Counted from the first letter of the stretch, positions 7,856 to 16,090 are shown. The stretch is DNA of 64,000 nucleotides from Rhizomonospora bruguierae (GCF_018397995.1 NZ_BBQH01000036.1:1-64000), one strand, 5' to 3'. Notes: a model not told the origin generated them from the letters alone. Program-made: numbers and translations.

Positions 7856-9112
7856 ATGGCGAATGCTGTTTCGCAGCCGGAATTCGGGCGCCGGCTGCGC
7901 GGGCTTCGGGTCGCCCGCGGGCTGTCCCAACGCGACCTGGCCGCCGGCGTGGTCAGCCCCAGCTACGTCTCGCTGCTGGAGTCCGGTGCCCGGGTTCCTA
8001 CGCTCGAGGTCGCGCTCCAGATCGCCCGGGCACTCGGCGTGCCGCTCACCAACCTCGTGGAGCAGGCCGACGTCGCGGCCGGTGAGCCCTCGCGCGCCAG
8101 CGCCGACCGGCTGGTCCGTGAACTGCTGGCGCGCAGCGCGGCGGACCACGGCGACCTCGCTGCCGCGGCGGACCGCTTCGACCACGCGTACCGGGAGGCC
8201 CGGGACGCGGGCATGGTCCTCGCCGCGCTCCAGTACGGCCTGGCCCTGGACGAGATCTTCACCCTGAAGGCCGACTACGAGAGGCGTTACCGGCTCGGCG
8301 TGGAGCTGGCCGGCCTGGCCACGGCGATCGGTGCCCCCGAGCTGATGATCAAAGTGGACACCGAGCGGGCCAGCGCGGCGCGCGACACCGGCCGGCTCGC
8401 CGAGGCGCTGGAGTGCGCGTGCCGGGCCCTGGGCGCGATCGAGGGCACCCAGTTCTTCCACAGTGCACAGCATGTGCGACTGTTGTCGGTCACCGTGTCG
8501 GTGCTCTGCGAAACCGGGGGCTCCGCCGACGTGCCGCGGCTGATCGAGGAGATGCTCGAGGTCGCCGACCAGATCGACAGCCCGCCGCTGTCCGGTCGCG
8601 CGCACTGGACCGCGAGCGTCGCGTACGCCCGGATCGGCGACGAGCGGCGGGCCGTGGCGCACATCCGCCGGGCAAGCCAGATGCTCACCAGCCCGAGCAC
8701 CCCGCTGCGGGACTGGGCGCGGTTCACCCGCTCCGCCGCTTCCGCGCTGCTCGACGCGGAGGTGGACCTGGCAGAGACCGAGCCGTTCCTGAAGGGGGCG
8801 CGCGCCGCCATCCCGGCGGCCGATCTGCCCGGCGAGGTGCCGCTGCTGGCGAGCCTCGAGGCCCGGTACGCGCTGGCGGCCGGGCGGGCGGAGGCGGCGC
8901 TGGAACTCGTCGAACGGGTGGACGAGGGCGCACTGAGTGGCTTCGAGTTGGTGCGTCTGCTGGTGACGAAAGGGCGTGCGCTGCACCGGACGGACCGCCC
9001 CGACGACGCGGTCGAACAGTTGCGCCGGGCCGCGCGACTCTGCGACGAGCTGGCCGCGTACCAGTTGGCGGCGCGCGTGTGGCGCGAGATCGACCAGGTG
9101 CGCACGGGTTGA
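7856..9112 (+). CDS. XRE-type helix-turn-helix regulator with TPR-like C-terminus
   Basis: A 418-residue protein. Residues 8-65 form an XRE helix-turn-helix (FGRRLRGLRVARGLSQRDLA, then SPSYVSLLESGARVPTLEVA). Residues 80-418 are alpha-helical repeats rich in Ala/Leu/Arg (for example ADRFDHAYREARDAGM, RLAEALECACRALGAIEG), a TPR-like sensory array. The start at ATG 7856 gives the usual short N-terminus before the HTH and has AAGGG seven bases upstream; a TTG at 7775 overlaps the candidate promoter and is unlikely. Divergent from lanA, it is the natural candidate to control the lantibiotic genes, though no ligand is evident. Confidence 0.85.
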   Translation: MANAVSQPEFGRRLRGLRVARGLSQRDLAAGVVSPSYVSLLESGARVPTLEVALQIARALGVPLTNLVEQADVAAGEPSRASADRLVRELLARSAADHGDLAAAADRFDHAYREARDAGMVLAALQYGLALDEIFTLKADYERRYRLGVELAGLATAIGAPELMIKVDTERASAARDTGRLAEALECACRALGAIEGTQFFHSAQHVRLLSVTVSVLCETGGSADVPRLIEEMLEVADQIDSPPLSGRAHWTASVAYARIGDERRAVAHIRRASQMLTSPSTPLRDWARFTRSAASALLDAEVDLAETEPFLKGARAAIPAADLPGEVPLLASLEARYALAAGRAEAALELVERVDEGALSGFELVRLLVTKGRALHRTDRPDDAVEQLRRAARLCDELAAYQLAARVWREIDQVRTG

Positions 9113-9132
9113 CCCCGGGTCCGGGCCGCCGT

Positions 9133-9161
9133 CCCCGGCCGGTGCCCGCCGGCCGACGGGG
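9133..9161 (+). terminator. GC-rich hairpin after the HTH regulator
   Basis: GGCCGG at 9137-9142 pairs with CCGGCC at 9149-9154, and CCCC at 9133-9136 pairs with GGGG at 9158-9161 across a three-base bulge. It follows the regulator stop by 20 bases. No U-tract. Confidence 0.45.
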
Positions 9162-9408
9162 CCGGTCACCGCGCCCGGACCTCAGGGGCATCGCGGGTCC
9201 CGCCCGGCCGATCGAAAAACTCGAACCGGCCGCTGCGCACCGGCTGAAAATGTCCGCACCACCCCCGGGCCGACCTGCCCCACGGCGCCGCCACCTGCAA
9301 CGTCCCGGATCCGTTCGGATCCGTCCGCGGCCCCGTGGCGGCGGGGTGGTAGCCGGTGGATCAAATTTCCGTATCGGGGCGGAGGGGGCGAGGTTGCGAG
9401 GGGAGTCG

Positions 9409-9708
9409 ATGGACGGTCAACATGGCCGCATGACTGGCGTAAAGAAAGCCGCCGAATCGGCGCGCCCGGCCTGGTTATGGCGGGCGGCCGCGGCCGCAGC
9501 CGCCGCCGTCGCGCTCGCGTCCGTCCTCGGCGAAGCCGCGTCCGGTACCCGGGGCGGCGATCCGGGCCGGCCCGCGGTCGCGGAGTCGCTGTCCGACCCG
9601 GTCTTCGAGATGCCGGCGCCGAGCAGCGGCGACCGGCCGTGGGACCGGACGCCCACCGGCCATGAGTGGTCCCGGGGCGACTGGCCGTGGGGGCCTCATC
9701 CGAGGTGA
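9409..9708 (+). CDS. small secreted protein, Pro/Trp-rich
   Basis: A 99-residue product with a basic N-terminus followed by a long Ala/Val hydrophobic run (about residues 25-47, WLWRAAAAAAAAVALASVLG), typical of a Sec signal peptide, then a 50-residue acidic, Pro/Trp-rich tail with DRPWDRTPTGHEW and GDWPWG. ATG 9409 has GAGGGGAG just upstream; ATG 9430 (MTGVKKAAES) is an alternative giving a more typical signal peptide. No Cys, so it is not another lanthipeptide. No family recognised. It sits between the lantibiotic regulator and the short LysR-like genes. Confidence 0.5.
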   Translation: MDGQHGRMTGVKKAAESARPAWLWRAAAAAAAAVALASVLGEAASGTRGGDPGRPAVAESLSDPVFEMPAPSSGDRPWDRTPTGHEWSRGDWPWGPHPR

Positions 9709-10072
9709 TGCGGGCAGCGGCCCGGTCGCGCTCGCGCCCGGGCCGGCGTCCGTCACGCCGGCCCGACGCGACTATCCATTGATTGCTGTGGATCAGTCCA
9801 CTGTTGACCAGTGATCGGACCCAGAGTAATGTCACGCTGACAAGAGTGAGCAGCAACACACGGTTCATGTCCGCTCGGCCGCCAGTGGGTCGATGTGGAG
9901 GGCGCGGAAACGGGCGTCTGGCAAAGCGTTTCGCTCAATTGGCCTAGCAACATAGTGTCGGCTTTGCGCGGTCCTGCCGTTTCCACCTTGGAATGCGGAT
10001 TTCCCGGCACAGTGCCCCACCCGCCGCGGTGGTGAATGGTTTCTCGTCGGTCGCTGGCGTGGGGAGTGGCGC
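9709..10072. other. non-coding stretch before the short LysR-like gene
   Basis: No convincing gene in these 364 bases. Base composition falls locally (for example around 9775-9860 and 9930-9960), as in a promoter region. A minus-strand frame starting at 9868 begins like a signal peptide (MNRVLLLTLVSV) but turns into shadow-like sequence antisense to the secreted-protein gene and has no ribosome binding site. Confidence 0.4.
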
Positions 10073-10366
10073 ATGGACGAGCGGGAACTCCGCGCCTTCT
10101 TATCGATCGCGACGGTCGGCCGGATGGACCTGGCGGCGAAGGCCCTGGGCTACTCCCAGCCGGCGATCAGCTACCAGATCAAGCGCCTTGAGCAGACGCT
10201 CGGCTTCAAACTGTTCACCCGCGACGCGACCGGCGCGCGGCTCACCCGCGAGGGCTGGATGATCCTGCCCTCCGTGCGCGCCGCGCTCCTGCTGATCGAC
10301 GGCATCAAGGACACCGTGCCGCAGCGCCTCGGCGAGACGGAACCGGGTCTGGGCCTCGCCCGGTAG
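10073..10366 (+). CDS. LysR-type HTH domain only (97 residues)
   Basis: The product has the LysR winged helix-turn-helix from residue 2 to about 65 (ELRAFLSIATVGRMDLAAKA, then ALGYSQPAISYQIKRLEQTL and LFTRD) and then stops 30 residues later. Normal LysR regulators are about 300 residues with an effector-binding domain, which is missing. GGGGAG lies six bases before the ATG, so translation is well supported. It would bind DNA as a dimer without sensing a coinducer. It is a near copy of the convergent gene at 10418-10750. Close to the lantibiotic locus, either could act on it. Confidence 0.75.
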   Translation: MDERELRAFLSIATVGRMDLAAKALGYSQPAISYQIKRLEQTLGFKLFTRDATGARLTREGWMILPSVRAALLLIDGIKDTVPQRLGETEPGLGLAR

Positions 10367-10389
10367 CGGCCCGGCGAACGCCCCGCGGA

Positions 10390-10409
10390 GCGCCCGCCCG
10401 GCCGGGCGC
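10390..10409. terminator. bidirectional hairpin between the two short LysR-like genes
   Basis: GCGCCCG (10390-10396) pairs perfectly with CGGGCGC (10403-10409) around a six-base loop, centred in the 51-base gap between two convergent genes. Works as a terminator for both strands. Confidence 0.6.
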
Positions 10410-10417
10410 CGAAACCG

Positions 10418-10750
10418 TCACGGATCCGGCGCGGCCAGCCGGCCACGGAGCTGCTCCGCCGCCCAGTCGAGGTTCTCCAGCTCGGCCTCTCGCCGCGGGT
10501 CCCGCGGCAGCCGCCTCATCTCGTCCAGGATCGCGAGCACCGCCCGCGCCGAGGGCAGGATCATCGACCCCTCCGTGGTGAGCCGCAGCCCATCCGGCTC
10601 ACGCAGGAACAGCCGGACGCCGAGGGTTTGCTCCAAGCACTTGATCTGGTAACTGATCGCCGGCTGGGAATAGCCCAGGGCCTTCGCCACCAAGTCCATC
10701 CGGCCTACGTCGGCTATCGAGACGAAGGCGCGCAGTTCCCGCTCGTGCAT
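10418..10750 (-). CDS. LysR-type HTH domain only (110 residues), paralogue of 10073-10366
   Basis: The 110-residue product repeats the organisation of its convergent neighbour: a LysR helix-turn-helix (ELRAFVSIADVGRMDLVAKA, GYSQPAISYQIKCLEQTLGV), then a short helical tail (LAILDEMRRLPRDPRREAEL) and no effector domain. GGGGGAG lies three bases before the ATG. The first 60 residues are about four-fifths identical to the other copy and the DNA is also alike, so they arose by a fairly recent inverted duplication. Possible partners in a heterodimer. Target genes unknown. Confidence 0.75.
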   Translation of the reverse strand: MHERELRAFVSIADVGRMDLVAKALGYSQPAISYQIKCLEQTLGVRLFLREPDGLRLTTEGSMILPSARAVLAILDEMRRLPRDPRREAELENLDWAAEQLRGRLAAPDP

Positions 10751-11011
10751 CTGCTCCCCCGAACGCTTGCACCGCGTGTCTGACGCTCGTTATGAGCGCG
10801 CGGCGGCGACCCAGGGTGCTCACCGTGCGAATGCCGGTATCCACCCCGACCCGCCGGCTATGCGGCCACACGGTACCGGCCCGATCGGACCGCCGACAAC
10901 ACTGGATCCAGAATGATCCACTAACCTCAATGCCCGGCGCGGCCCAGGCCGGCCCCGAACGGGCCCAGCCGCAGTGGTGACCGCCGTGCGGACCAGATCA
11001 GCCGGGCTGTC

Positions 11012-11419
11012 TCACTGAGACCTTCTCAGCGCGGCCAGCGACACTGGCTCGATCGGCTCCCACGTGTCGTAGTTGCGCGCGTTGTACTTGACCTGCGCGA
11101 TGTCGGGTGCGACGAAGGCCCGTGCGGCGTCGATGATGCGGTGCGCGAGTTGGCGGGCCGCGTCCGCTCTCAGCGGCCAGTTCGCGTCGCGGACCCACAC
11201 CGGCTCCCCGCGCTGTGGTTCTCGCCACCCGGCATGGACCAGCGCCCGGCCCTGATCCTCGGTGATCGGCCCCCGGGTCTTCAGTTCTGCCCGCAGGCTG
11301 AGCGGGTTCTGGATGACCTGCACGTAGGCGCCGTTGGCGTAAAGGGTGACGAAGTCCGACAGCCTCAGGTACGCGAGATCCAGGGCCAGCGGTTCGACCA
11401 ACTCGTCATAACTGACCAT
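11012..11419 (-). CDS. YbjN/CesT-like (TY-Chap3-type) domain protein
   Basis: A 135-residue cytoplasmic protein, last gene of a four-gene operon. Its ATG at 11419 shares a base with the preceding stop (TGATG), so it is translationally coupled. The pattern YVQVI then LRAEL, a conserved Gln-x-x-L...GW..P...NW and an alpha-helix ending in a Phe-rich segment resembles the YbjN/type III chaperone-like domains (TY-Chap3) that accompany secretion and toxin systems in actinobacteria. This assignment is by pattern only. A chaperone or immunity-like partner for the larger proteins upstream is plausible. Confidence 0.55.
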   Translation of the reverse strand: MVSYDELVEPLALDLAYLRLSDFVTLYANGAYVQVIQNPLSLRAELKTRGPITEDQGRALVHAGWREPQRGEPVWVRDANWPLRADAARQLAHRIIDAARAFVAPDIAQVKYNARNYDTWEPIEPVSLAALRRSQ

Positions 11420-11898
11420 CAGTACCGCCCGATCGAGTCGTTGAAGTCCTGATGCTCGTTGCGGCACCAGTCGATGAGGACGCCGATGCCGACGTTCTTG
11501 ATGGTGGCGGTGGCGAGCCTGCCGCGCCATTGAACACGTGGCACGTCGCCGGGAATGACGGCGCTCATCGGCCCGAGCACGCGGGCGGCGACCGCGCAGA
11601 GCGACTCGAAGACGTCCAGGACCGCGAACCGGTCGGCCGGCTCGTCACTGGCCCGGCTGGTCGCGTAGATCATTGCGGATTCCACGGTACGGTCCCGGTA
11701 AAGCAGCTCAGCCTCGGCACCGGGTACGCCCCAGCCGGTATCCGCGATCGCACCCGTCCGCGGAATCTCCAGGGTGAGCGTCCAGCCGAGGGAATCCAGC
11801 AGGAACGGGACCTCCGGCACGGTCCAGGCGAAGAAACTGTCCCGGACGATGGTGAACAGCCGGGCGGCCTGGTCAATGCTGATCGCCCGCAGCGTCAC
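11419..11898 (-). CDS. DUF6301-like small protein (duplicate of the upstream C-terminal domain)
   Basis: A 159-residue protein started at GTG 11898, which overlaps the upstream stop by four bases (GTGA). Its sequence from the beginning (LRAISIDQAARLFTIVRDS) to the end is homologous to residues 215-376 of the upstream gene; the last 85 residues are about 60 percent identical (shared DRFAVLDVFESL, GDVP, QWRG, IDWCRNE). The pattern resembles actinobacterial DUF6301 proteins, of unknown function and frequent near polymorphic toxin immunity genes. No catalytic motif is visible. Confidence 0.6.
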   Translation of the reverse strand: MTLRAISIDQAARLFTIVRDSFFAWTVPEVPFLLDSLGWTLTLEIPRTGAIADTGWGVPGAEAELLYRDRTVESAMIYATSRASDEPADRFAVLDVFESLCAVAARVLGPMSAVIPGDVPRVQWRGRLATATIKNVGIGVLIDWCRNEHQDFNDSIGRY

Positions 11899-12130
11899 GT
11901 CCGGCTCCGATCGGCGTCCGACGACTCCAGGTACTCGTTGCGGCACCAGTCGATGAAGACGCCGACGCGGGCGTTGTCGATGGTGACGGTGGCGACCGCG
12001 CCGCGCCATTGCGCACACGGCACGTCGCCGGGAATGACGGTGGTCGCCGGCCCGAGCATGCCGGTGGCGCCAGCGTAGAGCGATTCGAAGACGTCCAGGA
12101 CCGCGAACCGGTCGGCGAGCCCGCCGGCGG
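11457..12130 (-). repeat. direct repeat from tandem domain duplication
   Basis: The segments 11457-11650 and 11936-12130 are near-copies spaced about 480 bases apart. Shared runs include the stretch encoding IDWCRNE, the one encoding VIPGDVP and the one encoding DRFAVLDVFESL. The spacing equals one gene copy, so the 159-residue gene arose by tandem duplication of the 3' part of the 376-residue gene. The repeats could recombine and delete one copy. Confidence 0.8.
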
Positions 12131-13025
12131 CTCGGTTGGTCGCACAGATCGTTATGGACTGCACGCTGCCCTCCTGAAGCGGAGCATCGGCGCGGTCCGC
12201 GTCCATCTGGACGGCCACGCCGGCCTCGGGGATCACCTCCGTGAGGGCCCAGGCGAGGTGACGCATCAGCCGCGGGACCTCCGCGAGGGTCCAGCCGAAG
12301 CTGCGGTCCAAGAGGGCGATCAACAGGCGCCTGGCCTGAGCAGCACCGATCGTCCGCAGCGTCCCGCCGACATCCAGCCGGCGCCCGTCAAATCTGTGGA
12401 CCGGACGGGGACGGGCGTAGTCGAGCCGGTACTCGATCAATTCCACGGCCGGCTCGGCGGCTGTATGGGTTGTGTAGCCGACGAAGCAGCTGATCCGTCC
12501 ACTCAGGTCACCGGCCCGCGCATAGTCGGCCGCGGCTCTGCGCGCCTGTAGCCGTTCGGCCGGGGTGAGCGCTTCCCTGGCCCCGGCGAGGGCCTTCGTC
12601 ACCGCTCCGCCGCCGAACGTCGTGCGATCGACCGTCAGCCCCGCGCGGCGCAACGCCCCCGCGATGGGATCGACCCGATGCCGCCAGATCACCTCCTTGG
12701 TTTCGGCGGCGCCGTACTCGTCGAGCACCAGTCTCCGAGCTAAGGCGGCGCCTGTGGTGTTGTAGCCGAACGACACCCGTGCCAAGGGGACGGCCGGTGC
12801 CTGCACATAAAACGGCAGCGGCCTGTTGTCCTCCGCGGTATACCCGTTGGCGTTGTGGAGATAGCAGCTCAACCTGTCGCGCCATGTACCGATGCGGTCG
12901 CCGACGAAGTGCTGGTTCCCGTCGGAACCGAGATACAGCACGTCCCAGGTGTGCGCCTGGACATCGGGCGCGGCCAGGTCGCTGGCGCGCCAGCGCGGCA
13001 CGTCGTCTTCCCTACCCTCCGTCAT
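11895..13025 (-). CDS. uncharacterised protein with C-terminal DUF6301-like domain
   Basis: A 376-residue protein in two parts. Residues 1-205 are of no recognised family: mixed alpha/beta with WDVLYLGSDGNQHFVGDRIG, RVSFGYNTTGAALARRLVLD and a YTTHTAAEPAVELIEYRLDYA segment. Residues 215-376 are the domain duplicated in the following gene. The ATG at 13025 overlaps the upstream stop by four bases. No signal peptide, no membrane segment. The operon setting (small uncharacterised proteins, coupled starts, duplicated domain) is typical of immunity or secretion-accessory clusters, but no toxin gene is adjacent. Confidence 0.6.
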   Translation of the reverse strand: MTEGREDDVPRWRASDLAAPDVQAHTWDVLYLGSDGNQHFVGDRIGTWRDRLSCYLHNANGYTAEDNRPLPFYVQAPAVPLARVSFGYNTTGAALARRLVLDEYGAAETKEVIWRHRVDPIAGALRRAGLTVDRTTFGGGAVTKALAGAREALTPAERLQARRAAADYARAGDLSGRISCFVGYTTHTAAEPAVELIEYRLDYARPRPVHRFDGRRLDVGGTLRTIGAAQARRLLIALLDRSFGWTLAEVPRLMRHLAWALTEVIPEAGVAVQMDADRADAPLQEGSVQSITICATNRAAGGLADRFAVLDVFESLYAGATGMLGPATTVIPGDVPCAQWRGAVATVTIDNARVGVFIDWCRNEYLESSDADRSRT

Positions 13026-13252
13026 GACGCCGCCGCCCCCTCCGTCGGCCAGTATCCGCCGACTTCCTGCCGATTGAGGATCACGTAGTACGCCATCCGA
13101 AAGGGGTCGTTGATCTCCCCGTCCATGGGCGTTGCCCGTCTCGTCGACTTGTCGATCACCAGGCGGCGGTCCATCCGGGAACTCAGACCGAAGGCGTACT
13201 CCACCCGGCCGGGGTCTTCCCAGACCTTGATGAAGTCCACCAACATCGCCAT
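13022..13252 (-). CDS. small conserved protein, first gene of the operon
   Basis: A 76-residue protein beginning MAMLVDFIKVWED and containing RRLVIDKSTRRATPMDG and AYYVILNRQEVGGYWP. GGAGG lies seven bases before ATG 13252. Similar short proteins with a VW-D...LVIDK...P-DG pattern are common in actinomycetes and unnamed. It starts the operon that runs to 11012. Confidence 0.65.
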   Translation of the reverse strand: MAMLVDFIKVWEDPGRVEYAFGLSSRMDRRLVIDKSTRRATPMDGEINDPFRMAYYVILNRQEVGGYWPTEGAAAS

Positions 13253-13605
13253 TCGTGATCCTCCATGTTGGCCATACACCACGCTCAACGGCAGCCGCCT
13301 CGGTCCCGCGACAGCGTTACCTTCACATCGGCACCGGATCAGGTCAAGGCGGGGTGGAGTGAGGACGCAGAACCGTGCCCTTAGCGACCAACCAACCGGT
13401 TCATCTCGTCCCTCGCTAACCGTCCGCCGATCGCCGCGTCCCCCTGGCCGGACGTGCAGGCGGTGGGGGCTTGTCGCCACCGGTCGACCCGACGAAAGCG
13501 GACGTGGTGTGGGGCCCTGCGGAGATCTTGTCGGCCCGGCGGGGGTAACCGCACGGGCCGCTCACACGATCTGATCCGGAGGTCAGCCGATCCGCGATAG
13601 GCGAA
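13253..13605. other. intergenic region with candidate promoter for the 13252-11012 operon
   Basis: No gene is supported in these 353 bases; frames here have poor codon bias. On the minus strand TTGACC (13342-13347) is followed after 17 bases by GAAGGT, a weak candidate promoter about 75 bases before the operon start. Confidence 0.35.
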
Positions 13606-14718
13606 TCAGTCGTGGTGGATACGGCCGGCCATCGACGTGAGTCTGGCCCCGGTGCCGCCCCAGCGGGCTGCGACGATTTCACCGGCAATGCTCACGGCGG
13701 TTTCTTCCGGGGTGCGGGCGCCGAGATCGAGCCCGATCGGGGAGGAGAGCCGCTCCAGTTCCTTGTCGGTGAGGCCGGCCGCGCGCAGCCGGGCGAGCCG
13801 GTCGTCGTGGGTGCGCCGGGAGCCCATCGCCCCGACGTACGCCAGGTCCTCCCGCAGCGCCACCTCCAGCACCGGCACGTCGAACTTGGGGTCGTGGGTG
13901 AGCACGCACACCACGGTGCGGCCGTCGATGTGGCCGGCGTCGACCTCGGTGCGCAGGTACCGGTGCGGCCAGTCGACGACCACCCGGTCGGCGCCGGGAA
14001 ACCGCTTCGGTGTCGCGAATACGGGTCGAGCGTCGCACACCGTCACGTCATACCCGAGGAACTTGCCGATCCGGGCCACGGACGCGGCGAAGTCGATCGC
14101 CCCGAAGACGATCATCCGGGCCGGCGGCGCGTACGACGCGACGAACAACGTCAACCCTTCACCCCGCCGTTCGCCGTCCGGGCCGTAGTGAAGCGTGCCC
14201 GTGCGGCCGGTGGCGAGCAGCCCCCGGGCGTCGTCGGCGGCGGCAGTATCCAGCCGTGTCGATCCCAGCGAGTCGGTGTGCCGGTCGTCCCAGACCAGCA
14301 GGCGACCACCGAGCCGGTCATCGGGCCCTTCCACGCAGGTGACCACCGCCACCGGCTCGTTCGCCTCGATCGACCACGCGACCTCGTCCAGCTGGGGGAA
14401 CGTCTGCCGATCGATCCGCTCGACCAGGATGTCGATGGTGCCGCCGCAGGTGAGCCCGACCGCGAACGCGTCGTCGTCGCCGATCCCGTACCGGTGCACG
14501 CGAGGTCGACCGGTTTCGATGACCTCCCCGCACAGGTCATAGACGGCGCCCTCCACGCAGCCGCCCGACACGCTGCCCACGACCGTGCCGTCGGGCCCTA
14601 CCGCCATCGTCGCGCCGGCCGGCCGGGGTGCGCTTTGCCAGGTCCGTACGACCGTGGCCAGGCCGACCTTCTGGCCGGCCCGCCACCAGGCGACCAGGTC
14701 GTTCAGTACGTCACGCAT
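13606..14718 (-). CDS. xdhC: XdhC/CoxI family molybdenum-enzyme maturation protein
   Basis: A 370-residue XdhC-type protein that inserts or sulfurates the molybdenum cofactor of xanthine dehydrogenase-family enzymes. The N-terminal XdhC/CoxI domain (about 10-80) shows SAPRPAGATMAV and VSGGCVEGAVYD with its conserved Cys; the C-terminal Rossmann-type domain (about 190-350) has MIVFGAIDFAASVARIGKFL, VCDARPVFATPKRFP, VLTHDPKFDVPVL and YVGAMGSRRTH. It follows the MocA-like gene by 25 bases on the same strand. It probably serves the two molybdenum hydroxylases downstream in the window, which lack other maturation genes. Confidence 0.9.
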   Translation of the reverse strand: MRDVLNDLVAWWRAGQKVGLATVVRTWQSAPRPAGATMAVGPDGTVVGSVSGGCVEGAVYDLCGEVIETGRPRVHRYGIGDDDAFAVGLTCGGTIDILVERIDRQTFPQLDEVAWSIEANEPVAVVTCVEGPDDRLGGRLLVWDDRHTDSLGSTRLDTAAADDARGLLATGRTGTLHYGPDGERRGEGLTLFVASYAPPARMIVFGAIDFAASVARIGKFLGYDVTVCDARPVFATPKRFPGADRVVVDWPHRYLRTEVDAGHIDGRTVVCVLTHDPKFDVPVLEVALREDLAYVGAMGSRRTHDDRLARLRAAGLTDKELERLSSPIGLDLGARTPEETAVSIAGEIVAARWGGTGARLTSMAGRIHHD

Positions 14719-14743
14719 GGCACCCCCATGTTCGTGGTTGCCT

Positions 14744-15328
14744 TCATGAATCCGCCCCCGGTTCCGCACCGGTCCGGTCCGGCGGCACATCGAGGTCGGT
14801 GTCGTCGGCGATGTCCTCGCACGGCACGCCGCGCACCTCGGCCGTGTGCATCGCCAGGTAGGCGCGCGCACCGACGTCGGCGGTCGCGAGCTGTGCCACC
14901 CCGGCCCAGTGGTCGCGTCCGAGGAGCACAGGGTGTCCGCGTCTGCCGCCGTACGTGGCCGTGATCAGCGCACCACGGCCGTCGACCGCTCCGGCCAGGC
15001 GGCGCACCGCGCCGGGGCCGATGCCGGGCGTGTCGACGAGCAGCACTGCCACCGCATCGGCGTCGGTCTCGGCCAGCGCGGACAGTCCGACCCGCAGCGA
15101 CGAGCCCATTCCGCTCATCCAGTCGGGGTTGTCGACCGGCGTCGCGTCGACCAGCCACGCCCGCCTGCGCACCCGGTCGGCCTCGGCACCGAGGACCACG
15201 ACGATCGGCGCGCAGCCCCCCGCGCGCAGCGTCGCCGCCGCGCGCTCCACCAGCAGTTGGCCGTCGTCGTGGCGGACCAGAGCTTTGGGCTGCCCGTACC
15301 GTCGGCCGCCGCCGGCGGCGAGAACCAA
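14744..15328 (-). CDS. MocA-like molybdenum cofactor cytidylyltransferase
   Basis: A 194-residue nucleotidyltransferase of the MobA/MocA fold: the signature loop LAAGGGRRYGQPKALV lies at the very N-terminus, followed by NPDWMSGMGSSLRVG and the metal-binding LLVDTPG. Such enzymes transfer CMP (or GMP) to molybdopterin; those beside xdhC and coxLMS-like genes usually make the cytosine dinucleotide form. The TTG at 15328 is the first conventional start but cuts the first beta-strand; a CTG at 15346 (giving LSTVAGLVLAAGGG) would restore the normal N-terminus. First gene of a two-gene operon with xdhC. Confidence 0.8.
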   Translation of the reverse strand: MVLAAGGGRRYGQPKALVRHDDGQLLVERAAATLRAGGCAPIVVVLGAEADRVRRRAWLVDATPVDNPDWMSGMGSSLRVGLSALAETDADAVAVLLVDTPGIGPGAVRRLAGAVDGRGALITATYGGRRGHPVLLGRDHWAGVAQLATADVGARAYLAMHTAEVRGVPCEDIADDTDLDVPPDRTGAEPGADS

Positions 15329-15346
15329 TCCGGCGACGGTACTCAG

Positions 15347-15965
15347 CGGGCACCCCTGCCGGACCTTGCGGAGCCGACGCCGTTCCGGCTCCGCCGAGGG
15401 GCGGTACGTCGGCGGGTGCGGTCGCGGCTGCTGACCGCCCCCGGCACGGGAGATGGACGAGGTGACATTCGATCAATGCTCCCTTTGTCGGCGATGGCGT
15501 TGACCGCCGGCGAAGATGGCTCCATGGCGAGCCCGGACTCGCCAGCAGCCAGGCGGCGAACCGGGCCACGAGGGCCTGATGACCCTGGCGTCAGCCAGGT
15601 GTGAGCTGGCCAAAAGATAAGCCGATCATCGCAGAACCGCAATCGTACGTCAGGCGGTGGTTCAGGTAGATTCGACCCGCTTTGGCCAAAATCTGGGATC
15701 AGGGGTGGGGTAGCGAACCGGAGCAGAAAGATCTCAAAGGACGACCGTCGGACTAGTGCCGACAGTTTGTGCATCGGGCCGGACGGCGGATAGCCCCTTG
15801 GAGTCGCGGCCCGGTCCTGGACGTCCGTCCGGCGCGGCGTGGCCGTTCTCCCAGTTGTGCAGCTGAATCCCTTGTGAGGTGCCGTCGCGTCCGTTGCCTT
15901 CGGGTGACGATCAACAGAACGTGAGGGGACTAGACGGAGGTCACATGTCCCTGCTTTACTGCTCG
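15347..15965. other. long intergenic region upstream of the ABC transporter
   Basis: No well-supported gene in about 600 bases. The frames lack the normal third-position bias. A short frame at 15945-16124 (GGAGG four bases before ATG; MSLLYCSKCRQ, 59 residues) overlaps the transporter start in another frame and contains the operator-like site, so it is more likely leader sequence than a gene. Confidence 0.4.
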
Positions 15966-15975
15966 AAGTGTCGAC
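15966..15975 (+). promoter_or_regulatory. operator-like site AAGTGTCGAC before the ABC transporter
   Basis: Exact copy of the 10-base sequence that recurs near 26.8, 26.9, 28.06 and 28.27 kb; here it continues as AAGTGTCGACAGG. It lies 115 bases before the chosen ATPase start. The GT-CG-AC core fits the operator pattern of FadR-type GntR regulators. Confidence 0.6.
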
Positions 15976-16090
15976 AGGTCTCCCAAGTTCAGATCGTCGA
16001 CTGCCCAGAGAGTCAGGGGATGGTGCCGTGGTGGTGGACTCCAGAGCACAGGTCGAGGGCCTGGAGCGGTCGAGGGCCGGAGGATCGGCG

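Noticed and set aside
9182-9868. Minus-strand 228-codon frame starting like a signal peptide (MNRVLLLTLVSV)
   Set aside because: No ribosome binding site, and after residue 35 it is Arg/Pro-rich shadow sequence antisense to the secreted-protein gene.
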